Origin: Candidatus Yanofskyibacteriota bacterium
GTDB lineage: Bacteria; Patescibacteriota; Minisyncoccia; 2-02-FULL-40-12; GWA2-44-9
Length of the DNA stretch: 42,649 bases
Reading direction: 5' to 3'
NCBI GenBank assembly: GCA_016181045.1
Contig: JACPAB010000005.1
Coordinates: 1 to 42,649 of the forward strand
Part shown: positions 34,260-42,649 of the stretch, one piece after another
How the letters are laid out: each line of letters starts with the position of its first letter
Position numbering within the stretch: position 1 is the first letter of the stretch
Position numbers and translations under genes: made by a program
Notes under the pieces: model-generated
What the model was told of the DNA's origin: nothing
Databases searched by the model: none
What the model saw: only the letters and a program-made list of their open reading frames with translations

Positions 34260-34822
34260 AGATTAAACAACTTCCTCAACCTCATTTCTTCGTCAATAGC
34301 ATCGGCCAAAAATATGCTGACATTGCGATCAATTTCCAAATATTTCCTCAAAAACACTATCTCGTCAACACAGTCCCACGGACATATAAGCACACTTTTT
34401 TGTATTCTATAAAAACCGAGTGCTGTTAGTTTGGCACTAAACGCATCGCGCGCGATTTTCTTTTTGTCGGGTATGTCAAAAATAACAACCCGCCATTTTT
34501 GATCCCACTCCTTCATGGGTTGGATTACTAAGTTATCAACGTCAAACTTTCTTACTCTTTCAATCCCTTTACCCGTAATCCTGATTTTTATTCCCGAATT
34601 ATTTTCCTCAACAATTTCAACGTATTTTTTCTTTCTCAAGTACCATAGTGATTTTGCAAATTCCGAGCGTTTATACTTCAGGTCCTTTCTGTTTATATTC
34701 CCCCTCATTGCCTTGACCAAAACGTCACCACCCCTTGGACTTGATAAAGCAACAAGAACCATTCCTGTTAATCCGACAATTTTCAGAAAATTTATTATTT
34801 TGGAGCTCTTTTTATCTGGCAT
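34241..34822 (-). CDS. PaaX-like winged-helix protein with Cas2-fold C-terminal domain
   Basis: wHTH N-term; KWRVVIFDIPDKKKIARDAFSAKLTALGFYRIQKSVLICPWDC resembles Cas2/PaaX core. Confidence 0.75.
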   Translation of the reverse strand: MPDKKSSKIINFLKIVGLTGMVLVALSSPRGGDVLVKAMRGNINRKDLKYKRSEFAKSLWYLRKKKYVEIVEENNSGIKIRITGKGIERVRKFDVDNLVIQPMKEWDQKWRVVIFDIPDKKKIARDAFSAKLTALGFYRIQKSVLICPWDCVDEIVFLRKYLEIDRNVSIFLADAIDEEMRLRKLFNLSTFKA

Positions 34823-34867
34823 CTTGAATTTTTATTGAATTGCTAAAACTTATCACGAAAATCAATA

Positions 34868-34901
34868 TTCTACAAATCATGCTTAAGCTGAAAGTGTAGA
34901 A
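34868..34901. repeat. 34-nt palindromic element copy 2
   Basis: TTCTACAAATCATGCTTAAGCTGAAAGTGTAGAA. Confidence 0.85.
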
Positions 34902-34923
34902 AGAGTTATTTTGCCGAAATTTG

Positions 34924-36480
34924 TCAACTAACCCTGAAGGGGGCGAGTGGGCGGGAAACAAGCCAAAAAGTCAAAGCGCCGATGAGCGAAAAGGTGAGAA
35001 CCTGAAGAATGCTTCCGGCAAGGTCGGCGCCAAAATCAATAAATACATCGGCGAGGGTCAGGACCAGAACCATAATTACGGAAGCATAGACAATTTTTAA
35101 AAAATTAACGGCCAAACGGGACAAAGAAAATCCGGCCATTCTTCTTTTTAGGAACACCAACAGTATCAGGCAGTTAAGTACTCCCATGGAAGCATAGGAC
35201 AGAGGGAGAGCCAGCACTCCCCATCCGCCGATAAGCCGGAACGCCAAAAATATACTGACGCCAACAGATATGACACCGGCCAGAACCGGAATTCTCGTGT
35301 TTTGCATGGCATAAAAAGACCTGGCCAGAATCGGAATAATACTCTGGGCAAACACTCCGAGAATAAAGAATCCTAAAATGTCGGCGGTCAAACCCACGTC
35401 TTTGGGACCGAACAGTCCGGAACCAAGCAATATCCTGACCACGTCTTCCCTTAAATAGGCGAATAGAAAAGACATGGGCACGATCAACAGCAAGATGTTG
35501 TTGAGTGTTCTGGATATCCTCGCGGAAAAGACCTTGCCGTCCGACAAGGCCTCCCGGGACATTGTCGGAAACGTGGCCACCGCCACTGATATTCCGACCA
35601 GAGCGATGGGGACGAACTGAAGATTGAAAGCGAAGTTCAATGAGGCCACCGCGCCGATGCCAAGTGTTGTCGCAAGCGCGTTGAGAACGACCCAATTCAC
35701 CTGCGCCGCCGCCAGGCCGAACGACCTGGGCAGTATTAATTTTAATATCCTTCTTGTTCCTTCTTCTTTATAATCGAAAACCTTGACCCAGCGGAATCCG
35801 GTCTTTAACAAAGCCGGAAACTGGACCGCCAAGTGAAGCAGCGCCCCGAGAACGACGCCCTCAGCCAAACCCAACGGACCGAATATCGGTTCCAGAAAAA
35901 CGGCTCCGATTATAATGCCAAGGTTGTAGGCCAAAGGCGCCGCAGCAAACGCTAAAAAACGGTTGGAGGCCTGCAAAACCGAACCGGCTACAGTGCTAAC
36001 CGCGAACACTAAAGGACTGGCAAGCATTACTCTTGTAAAAAGTGTCGCCATATAGCTTTTCCCTTCATCAAATCCAGGAGCGACAATATCTATAAGCCAG
36101 GGCGTCAGAACAAACAATACAGCAATTCCGACAAACAACACCGCCAAAAGAAGGTTCAAAAAATTGCTCGCTAATTTCCAGGCGTCTTCTTTGCCCATCT
36201 TTGTTTCGTATTCGATGAACAATGGTATGAATGCGGTCGAGATGGCTCCTATGGCAAGGAGATTGAACAAAAGATCCGGTATTTGGAACGATGTGTAGTA
36301 AACATCAAGAATATCGGAGGCGCCGAAATGTGAGGCCAATACCCTGTCCCTGACCAGGCCCATCAAGCGGGAGGCCAAATTAAAAAAGGCCAGCAACGCG
36401 CTCGCCCGCCAAAGTTTTCCAACAGAAAATTTAGGCGGGCTCGCCCCAAGAAGCGTCTCGGATTGTCGGCTTAGATTCAT
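34924..36480 (-). CDS. murJ: Lipid II flippase MurJ/MviN
   Basis: NLASRLMGLVRDRVLASHFGASDILDVYYTSFQIPDLLFNLLAIGAISTAFIPLF. Confidence 0.95.
   Translation of the reverse strand: MNLSRQSETLLGASPPKFSVGKLWRASALLAFFNLASRLMGLVRDRVLASHFGASDILDVYYTSFQIPDLLFNLLAIGAISTAFIPLFIEYETKMGKEDAWKLASNFLNLLLAVLFVGIAVLFVLTPWLIDIVAPGFDEGKSYMATLFTRVMLASPLVFAVSTVAGSVLQASNRFLAFAAAPLAYNLGIIIGAVFLEPIFGPLGLAEGVVLGALLHLAVQFPALLKTGFRWVKVFDYKEEGTRRILKLILPRSFGLAAAQVNWVVLNALATTLGIGAVASLNFAFNLQFVPIALVGISVAVATFPTMSREALSDGKVFSARISRTLNNILLLIVPMSFLFAYLREDVVRILLGSGLFGPKDVGLTADILGFFILGVFAQSIIPILARSFYAMQNTRIPVLAGVISVGVSIFLAFRLIGGWGVLALPLSYASMGVLNCLILLVFLKRRMAGFSLSRLAVNFLKIVYASVIMVLVLTLADVFIDFGADLAGSILQVLTFSLIGALTFWLVSRPLAPFRVS
36405..36439. 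repeat. 35-nt palindromic element copy A (in murJ coding sequence)
   Basis: CCCGCCAAAGTTTTCCAACAGAAAATTTAGGCGGG. Confidence 0.75.
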
Positions 36481-36545
36481 CGTGGACTTAATGAATTTAT
36501 ATCACGATTTCCTGTTTTAAGTAACCGCTCCGGACCCAGCCATAA

Positions 36546-36569
36546 AACGGCTCACCCGGGTGAGCCGTT
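36546..36569. promoter_or_regulatory. 24-nt perfect palindrome AACGGCTCACCCGGGTGAGCCGTT upstream of murJ
   Basis: Read directly; may be a terminator for the minus strand (followed by TTATGG) or an operator. Confidence 0.45.
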
Positions 36570-36624
36570 GGCAAAAACAAAGCTCCTTCCTGTTTGAGAC
36601 CATTTGCCTCCGAGGGTAACATAG

Positions 36625-36758
36625 TACTCAAATTAGTTGAGAATTTGCTTATAAAATAAATTTTAGCCGGAAAACCCGCCTAAGTTTTATAAAGTAAAAT
36701 TTAGGCGGGGCAAACGGATGCTAAGATTTATTAAGCAAATTGAGACCTAATTTGAGTA
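36625..36758. repeat. Nested inverted-repeat intergenic element containing a 35-nt palindrome
   Basis: TACTCAAATTAG / CTAATTTGAGTA and AATTTGCTTA / TAAGCAAATT arms around CCCGCCTAAGTTTTATAAAGTAAAATTTAGGCGGG. Confidence 0.75.
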
Positions 36759-36829
36759 TTTTTTGAGTATTTGTCCGAAGGAGACCGAAGGCGCAGGCAA
36801 CAGGTCGAAAATGGGGAGGGGATTTGGTT

Positions 36830-39376
36830 TTACCTGAAAATCACCTTGATAGGCAAATCCCGGTCAAGCTTGCCGTTAAATGTATATCTTCCATTGCCTT
36901 TCCTTAACTCCACGGAGGATTGGCCTATTTCCGCGGCGCCGGAGATAAGATTCAAGGTAAATTTATTGAATTCCAGTCCCGGCTGTCTTTGCACATAGAA
37001 CTCGTGCTCCTTTCCGGCCGCTTTGCCGAGCACCCGGTATTCAAGTTCTACCGCTTTTGTTTCTCCCGGATTCAAGAGCATCCAGAATCCGTATTCCCTT
37101 TTCCCGGCTTCTTCGTATGTGGTCACGCCGGTTTCGCTGTCGTAGTTGCTCTTTTCTTCGAACCTGACCAGGTCCTCGTCGCGTTTGAAATCGGTTTTGG
37201 GGTAATCAAGAAGCGGTTGAAAATTGGGTTTTGAATTTCCGGAAATTCCGAGAAATTGGGCATTATCCGGGACAAGTATCCTTACATATGCGGGATTCTG
37301 CTTGTTGAAAAACCCGAATTTCGTTCCCCCGCCATTGTGTGTTCTGGTTAAGACCACCCGGTGGCGGATATCATCCCCCTCGAATATCGAATCGACTTTT
37401 AGTTCCGAATCGATGACCGTATCGGTCTTGGAGCCCTTTACATTTGTAAGAGTTACCATAAGGTAGTCACCGTTGGTCTGGTTAACCTGTCCAGAAAAAC
37501 CTTTCGTAACGGAGAAGTCCTGCAATTTAAGGTCGCGGAAATACATCAGGATACCCTTTCCATCCAAGCTCGACACCAGAATGTTGAATATTTCCATCCA
37601 GGTGTCCGAATCGGCCGAATATATTTTTTCCAGCATCAACGGCGCCAGGTCAACGAGTATCTTCTTGGGCTGGTTCCTGTCGGCCTTGTATTCGACCTCT
37701 TCCTGAATGGCTTGAGAGAAATTTTCCGAATTCAAGGTCACGCCGTATTTATCCATTCTTATCGGTCCGGTTATCTCCAGTATCTTTGAGACGATCTGGG
37801 GACTGAAGGTTATCACCCCGTCCACGTCCTCCCCGGACTCTTTCTTGTAAAATTCCGACATCTTCCTGGCCGATACCGGAAAGTCCACAAACCAATTCGC
37901 GTCCCTCATGCCCCAATTCGGGGTAATGTGTTGCAGTTGAAGCGGAGGCACATAAAGTTCTTTCAGCTGTCCGTCAAGATTATAGACATCATCAACCCGG
38001 AAGTCCTGGAGACGCCCGTCTTTGAAAACAACTACTCCATAGCTGCCGGGAAATCCGCCCGTCGGCCTTAGTTCGGCGGGGTTTTGGAACAAGAGAAGAT
38101 ATTTCCTGGTTCCGGCGGTTCCGATAAAGTCCTCGAGGAACTTGGAATAGTCCGCCGCGTCGGTTATCATTTGTTCGAACTCGGGGAGTTTTGAATTGAA
38201 TTCCTCGAAACTCGCCCGCTTGTCTTCCGGAAGAGAGCCGGCATCCACGTCTTCCAGCAGCTCCCCGGCTTCTTTGATGTTCTTCTGGGAAAGCGTCAGG
38301 GCCTGCCTCAAGTTCTTCGATATTCCGCCGGCGGAAACGTTCGAGCCGGCCGGATTAAAAATACCCCCGGTTTTGGCCAGCTCCGCCATCGCCTGCGACA
38401 TCGCCTGTCCGGCATCGGCCATCAATTTCCCGGCCTCAACCAATTTCTTTGCCGATCTTAGTTTAGCGCCGCCGGGCAAGTCGGCTATCAAAGAGCTCAT
38501 GGTTGCTCCCATGAAATTCAGATTATCACCCGCTTCGGCAAAGTCGGAATAGGCCTGGGAGAAATTTGTGGAAGCGGCATCAAAATCAAGATTCTTGATA
38601 TTCTCTCCGGCGCTCTCGAGGTTCGCCACCGCCGAGTTTCCGTTGAGAACAATTTCATTCTTCATCGAAAACCCGTATTCAGTCAAAAGCCCCATGAATA
38701 TCAATAATAGACCGGTGAGAATAACTTTTTTTGAAGATAACTTTACTGAAGGAACCTTTCTACAAACCCTACTTAAGCTGGAGATGTAGAATGAAGGTAA
38801 AATAATTTTTGGTATCTGTATTCTCGGTTTTGAATGTATCGGCCTGACCTCCGGTTCCATAACTTTGATCTTTTCATTTTGATTTTTTAATTTCTGGTGC
38901 CACCAATCTGTAAATTCAATCCTCTTCGGCTCACCCATCGAGATACCGCTGTCAGCTGGCGAAAATTTTTCATTTATCTGCCTAAGCGCGGCCTCGTAAT
39001 TTTCGGCGGGTTCTTCGTGTTTAGCCACCACCTCGGCGCCAACGGCTGCCAACTCTACCGTCGGATTCAAGTCCTCGTTAAGATATCGCTCCAACTCTTC
39101 TTTGGGGTCAGTATTGTGTATTACGTATTTAGTATTTAGTATTTCTGATTTATCGATAACGGATTTCGGTTTTTTATACTTAATACTTGATACTTGATTC
39201 TTAATATTATTTCTCAATGACGGCTGGCCGGATTTTCCTATCCTCAACTTCCTACCCAGGTTCAAAACCGCCTCAACATTCGAAAGTTTTTCAAAATTAA
39301 TTTCCCCGTTCTCGTTGACGGGTTTGATGTCGAATATAGCTGATATGACCTGATATTTAGTTCTAGGCATCTCCAT
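36830..39376 (-). CDS. DUF4012 domain-containing membrane protein
   Basis: KYLLLFQNPAELRPTGGFPGSYGVVVFKDGRLQDFRVDDVYNLDGQL; TM near KVILTGLLLIFMGLLTEYGF. Confidence 0.9.
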   Translation of the reverse strand: MEMPRTKYQVISAIFDIKPVNENGEINFEKLSNVEAVLNLGRKLRIGKSGQPSLRNNIKNQVSSIKYKKPKSVIDKSEILNTKYVIHNTDPKEELERYLNEDLNPTVELAAVGAEVVAKHEEPAENYEAALRQINEKFSPADSGISMGEPKRIEFTDWWHQKLKNQNEKIKVMEPEVRPIHSKPRIQIPKIILPSFYISSLSRVCRKVPSVKLSSKKVILTGLLLIFMGLLTEYGFSMKNEIVLNGNSAVANLESAGENIKNLDFDAASTNFSQAYSDFAEAGDNLNFMGATMSSLIADLPGGAKLRSAKKLVEAGKLMADAGQAMSQAMAELAKTGGIFNPAGSNVSAGGISKNLRQALTLSQKNIKEAGELLEDVDAGSLPEDKRASFEEFNSKLPEFEQMITDAADYSKFLEDFIGTAGTRKYLLLFQNPAELRPTGGFPGSYGVVVFKDGRLQDFRVDDVYNLDGQLKELYVPPLQLQHITPNWGMRDANWFVDFPVSARKMSEFYKKESGEDVDGVITFSPQIVSKILEITGPIRMDKYGVTLNSENFSQAIQEEVEYKADRNQPKKILVDLAPLMLEKIYSADSDTWMEIFNILVSSLDGKGILMYFRDLKLQDFSVTKGFSGQVNQTNGDYLMVTLTNVKGSKTDTVIDSELKVDSIFEGDDIRHRVVLTRTHNGGGTKFGFFNKQNPAYVRILVPDNAQFLGISGNSKPNFQPLLDYPKTDFKRDEDLVRFEEKSNYDSETGVTTYEEAGKREYGFWMLLNPGETKAVELEYRVLGKAAGKEHEFYVQRQPGLEFNKFTLNLISGAAEIGQSSVELRKGNGRYTFNGKLDRDLPIKVIFR
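38758..38791. repeat. 34-nt palindromic element copy 3 (in-frame in DUF4012 gene)
   Basis: TTCTACAAACCCTACTTAAGCTGGAGATGTAGAA. Confidence 0.8.
39111..39209. repeat. Two heptamer arrays inside the DUF4012 gene
   Basis: GTATTGT|GTATTAC|GTATTTA|GTATTTA|GTATTTC and TATACTT|AATACTT|GATACTT|GATTCTT|AATATTA. Confidence 0.7.
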
Positions 39377-39455
39377 GTATTATAGTATGGATTGCCTATT
39401 GTATGTTGTGGACTAATCAAGAAAATCTATTATTAAACCCTCATAAAGAATCATA

Positions 39456-40595
39456 TTATTTGCCTAAAATAGCTCCCATGGTCTGCTCGGCGCATTTTTT
39501 CCAATCAAACATATTCACCCTTTCGTAGCCCCTTTTTATAAAAGCGGTTCGAAGGTTTGGGTCTTCCATGACCGCCCTGACCCCGTTTGAGATATCCACA
39601 GCATTGTATGGATCGACGAGTATTCCGGCATCCCCCACCACCTCCGGCAAAGAGGAGTTATTGGACGCTACAACCGGCGTGCCGCACGCCATGGCTTCCA
39701 GCGGCGGAAAGCCGAACCCTTCGAAAAAAGATGTGTAAACAAAAGCCGACGCCAAAGAATAATAAAACTTTTTGTCTTCATCCTCGATATAATCTTTGAA
39801 TATTATTTTACTTTTATGAGAAGATGTTTCGGCTTCTCTGAAAATATCTTCGAACAGCCATCCTTTTGCTCCGACGATGACTAAATGCAGATCGGGAAAT
39901 TTACCAGAATCTTTCAAGTGATCGAAGGCCTTGATCAGTGTCGGGATATTTTTTCTTGGTTCAAGTTTGCCAAGAAATAGAATAAATTTTCCAGAAAGGT
40001 CATTTCTCTTTCTGAACTCTTCCAACTTTTCCCCGTCCGGCCTGGCCGTCATAACCGGTATTCCCGAATAAATTTTTTCTATCCTGTCCGGTTCAATGCC
40101 GTACTTTTCTATGAGATCGTTTTTTGTCGATTCCGACACTGCGATTATTTTATCGGGAAGATTTTTTTTACCAAACGACTTGATCTGAAACCGGTGCCAT
40201 AGATCCCGCCGCAAAGAAAAAAACTCTTTGAATCGCAGGTATGAAAGGTCGTGAAATGTCATCACTCTCCGGCAATAGGGATTTAGCGGAGCGATAAGAA
40301 AGTGCGGAGAAAAAAATACTTCCACTCCCCCGACCAGGTCATCAATCCTTGGATAATTAAACAGCCAAGAAGACGCAAAAATTAATTTGTTAGAAACCGA
40401 ACTTTGAACAATTTTTACGTTGTCCAAGCTGACCCATTCATATTTTCCCAACAGCAACGGATCTCCTGCGTAAAAAAGTTTGAACTCAATGTCCGGATTT
40501 TCCGGAAGCATGTGGGCCAGGAGGTTCTCGGTATATTCCTCCACGCCGCTTTTGTGTTGGGACCCCAAAACTCTGATATCTATCCCGACTCTCAT
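39456..40595 (-). CDS. Glycosyltransferase (GT4-like)
   Basis: MRVGIDIRVLGSQHKSGVEEYTENL; ILFLGKLEPRKNIPTLIKAF; FEGFGFPPLEAMACGTPVVASNNSSLPEVVGDAG. Confidence 0.92.
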   Translation of the reverse strand: MRVGIDIRVLGSQHKSGVEEYTENLLAHMLPENPDIEFKLFYAGDPLLLGKYEWVSLDNVKIVQSSVSNKLIFASSWLFNYPRIDDLVGGVEVFFSPHFLIAPLNPYCRRVMTFHDLSYLRFKEFFSLRRDLWHRFQIKSFGKKNLPDKIIAVSESTKNDLIEKYGIEPDRIEKIYSGIPVMTARPDGEKLEEFRKRNDLSGKFILFLGKLEPRKNIPTLIKAFDHLKDSGKFPDLHLVIVGAKGWLFEDIFREAETSSHKSKIIFKDYIEDEDKKFYYSLASAFVYTSFFEGFGFPPLEAMACGTPVVASNNSSLPEVVGDAGILVDPYNAVDISNGVRAVMEDPNLRTAFIKRGYERVNMFDWKKCAEQTMGAILGK

Positions 40596-41698
40596 GGCTT
40601 AATATGTTTTAAAATATTTTCTTTAAATACTGCGACGTCGAATTTCTCGGCTTGAATACGGCAAATTTTCGGATCGAAACTCATTTTTTCGAATCTCCTG
40701 ACCGCGTCCATCAACGAATCCTCGGTAAGCTGGTCGAAGAATATACCGGTCTTGCCTTCTTCTACTGTCTCAAGCGCGCCTCCGGCGCGGTAAGCAATAA
40801 CCGGTTTGCCGGAAGCCATGGATTCCAACGGAACAATACCGAAATCCTCTTCCTGGGGAAATATGAGAGCTCTCGAGCCGGCATATAGATCAACTAAGCG
40901 ATCATCGGAAACCTGACCAAGAAACTCGATCCCCGAAGCCTTGCTTCTGGAACCTCCCGAAGCAAGGCTTCGAAGTTTCTTAAACTCCGGACCGATGCCC
41001 ACGATCTTCAGAGGCAAACCAAGTCGACTGAACACCCTAACAGCCAAATCGAATCTTTTATAAGACACCAAGCGGCCGACCATCAAATAATAATTTCCAA
41101 TTTCCAATTTCCAATTTCCAATTTTAAACTTGTTGATATTAACCGGAGGGTAAATGACTGTTGAGGGACGGCGGTAATACTTATCGATCCTATCTTTGAT
41201 AAAATCGGATATGGCCCAAAAATCATCAACTCTTCGAGAGGCCTCCTGGTCCCACATCCTCAAATAAGTAATAAAGGGGGGCAGGAACTTTTTGACCAGC
41301 CGTGAATAGCCGAATTCTTCGACAAACTTCTGGCTGTCGTCCCAAAGGAACCTCGGGGGGGTTAAGCAATAACAAATGTGTTTTGTACCCGGCTTGGTCA
41401 GAATACCCTTGGCGAAAGAGGCGGATACGGAAACCACCGAATCATATCCGGAGAAATCGAACTGCTCCATAGCCAAAGGCATCAACAACGGAAACGCCCG
41501 GTGGTATTTCTTTGCCAAAGGCATTTTCTGTAAAAATGAAGTATGGATAATCTTGTCGTCAAAGACCCCTCCAGTGGCATTACGGTCATATATCAATGTG
41601 TAGATTGGGGCCTCCGGAAAGAGGGCGCACAAAACCTGAAGCATTCTTTCGGCTCCCCCGAACTGATTCAGGTATTCATGGACAAAAGCGATTTTCAA
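40592..41698 (-). CDS. Glycosyltransferase (GT4-like)
   Basis: MKIAFVHEYLNQFGGAERMLQVLCALFPEAPIYTL; EEDFGIVPLESMASGKPVIAYRAGGALETV. Confidence 0.92.
   Translation of the reverse strand: MKIAFVHEYLNQFGGAERMLQVLCALFPEAPIYTLIYDRNATGGVFDDKIIHTSFLQKMPLAKKYHRAFPLLMPLAMEQFDFSGYDSVVSVSASFAKGILTKPGTKHICYCLTPPRFLWDDSQKFVEEFGYSRLVKKFLPPFITYLRMWDQEASRRVDDFWAISDFIKDRIDKYYRRPSTVIYPPVNINKFKIGNWKLEIGNYYLMVGRLVSYKRFDLAVRVFSRLGLPLKIVGIGPEFKKLRSLASGGSRSKASGIEFLGQVSDDRLVDLYAGSRALIFPQEEDFGIVPLESMASGKPVIAYRAGGALETVEEGKTGIFFDQLTEDSLMDAVRRFEKMSFDPKICRIQAEKFDVAVFKENILKHIKP
41093..41120. repeat. Four perfect tandem heptamers ATTTCCA in a glycosyltransferase gene
   Basis: Read directly; encodes part of KFKIGNWKLEIGNYYL. 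Confidence 0.9.
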
Positions 41699-41705
41699 TC
41701 AAAGA

Positions 41706-41775
41706 GATTTATGATTTATGATTTATGAATTATGAATTATGAATATTCGTAAATCTTTAATCGTTAATCTTAAAT
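41706..41775. repeat. Intergenic heptamer array (GATTTAT/GAATTAT/CTTAAAT-like, ten units)
   Basis: GATTTAT x3, GAATTAT x2, GAATATT, CGTAAAT, CTTTAAT, CGTTAAT, CTTAAAT. Confidence 0.85.
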
Positions 41776-41778
41776 CAT

Positions 41779-42649
41779 TTAAACGGCCGATTTATCCGTA
41801 AGCATCTTGAATATGGTCTTGAGCATTATCTTTATATCCATCCACAGCGACCAGTGTTCGATGTAATAAGTATCCAGGGCAACCTCCTGCTCGAACGCCA
41901 GATCCGAACTGCCGGAAACCTGGGCTATGCCTGTTGCTCCGGCTTTAACGGACAATACTCTCTTGTGATGTTTCTCGTATCTCTCGACCTCGTCCGGCTG
42001 GTGCGGCCGCGGGCCGATCAAACTCATATCGCCTTTTAGAATATTCCAGAATTGGGGAAGTTCATCTATCCTGTATCTTCTTATCAAGCGTCCCACTCGC
42101 GTAACACGCGGGTCATTCTTCATTTTAAACAAAGGCCCGTCCTGCCTTTCGTTGAATACGGCCAGAGAGGCCTTGATGTCTTCGGCGTTCTTTACCATTG
42201 AACGGAATTTTATAAGATCGAATTCCCTGTTCCGGCTTACGCGCTTTAACCTCACAAAAACCGGACCGGCGGTCTCCCACTTTATGGCAAAAGCCACTAC
42301 GGCAAAGACGGGAAACAATATAACCAGCCCCGCCGACGCGCCCACGACATCCAAAACCCTCTTGGCAACCTTGCCCCATCCGTCCAGGGCTGTCCGTTTC
42401 AATTCTATAAGAGGCAGGCCGTTGATGCTGTCCACGTCGAAATTGGTGGTAAGCGTTTGATAAATATTGGGAATGAATTTGAAAATCAAGTGATTCTCGT
42501 TGCAAAAATCAACCAGCTGGACGACTTTTTCCGCGGGGTAGTTCGTATTAGTCAAAAGAACCTCATCAATGCCGGGATTTTCTACGGCAGCCCGAACTTC
42601 GGCAAGTTCCGGATCGGTCAGGTGCTTGGCCACGCGATAGCCGGCATGA
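41779..42649 (-). CDS. Undecaprenyl-phosphate sugar transferase (bacterial sugar transferase), 5' truncated by window end
   Basis: KRVLDVVGASAGLVILFPVFAVVAFAIKWETAGPVF...LIKFRSMVKNAE...RRYRIDELPQFWNILKGDMSLIGPRPHQPDEV; frame continues upstream of 42633 (HAGYR). Confidence 0.93.
   Translation of the reverse strand, partial: HAGYRVAKHLTDPELAEVRAAVENPGIDEVLLTNTNYPAEKVVQLVDFCNENHLIFKFIPNIYQTLTTNFDVDSINGLPLIELKRTALDGWGKVAKRVLDVVGASAGLVILFPVFAVVAFAIKWETAGPVFVRLKRVSRNREFDLIKFRSMVKNAEDIKASLAVFNERQDGPLFKMKNDPRVTRVGRLIRRYRIDELPQFWNILKGDMSLIGPRPHQPDEVERYEKHHKRVLSVKAGATGIAQVSGSSDLAFEQEVALDTYYIEHWSLWMDIKIMLKTIFKMLTDKSAV

Noticed and set aside
34226-34901. CRISPR-Cas remnant because of a Cas2-like protein
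   Set aside because: Only two flanking palindromes, no regular spacer-repeat array and no cas1; PaaX-like Cas2 fold is a better fit.

Overview
This 42.6 kb window has a gene style typical of Candidate Phyla Radiation / Patescibacteria (Parcubacteria-like). That lineage call is inferred from gene content (DUF4012, S-layer-like protein, compact layout) and was not computed. Most genes are on the minus strand: surface proteins, sugar nucleotide and glycosyl transfer genes, GH1 and another glycosidase, FKBP, dCMP deaminase, GDPD, metK, ftsEX, prfB, lepA, murJ and DUF4012. ftsH is on the plus strand, and there are three tRNAs (Gln-CUG, Thr-CGU, Gly-CCC). The strongest observations are: (1) one ORF that is a full LexA repressor/protease fused to a beta-class TSPPY DNA methyltransferase, convergent with an unknown gene and next to metK; (2) LepA/EF4 whose G domain contains an in-frame ~149-codon insertion encoding a GxxExxY-type nuclease-like domain bounded by inverted CGGAC-rich repeats, with a related solo copy at 1.5-1.6 kb; (3) several palindromic repeat families that sit in-frame inside protein genes: RAYT-associated TAACGACCTT-S-AAGGTCGTTA, a 34-nt TTCTACA...TGTAGAA element flanking a wHTH+Cas2-like (PaaX-like) gene, and a 35-nt CCCGCC...GGCGGG element; (4) degenerate 7-nt-period arrays at gene borders and inside genes; (5) a SAM-I riboswitch plus terminator ahead of metK; (6) a release factor 2 that lacks domain 1 and has a consensus leaderless promoter. 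All calls were made by eye, with no database search.
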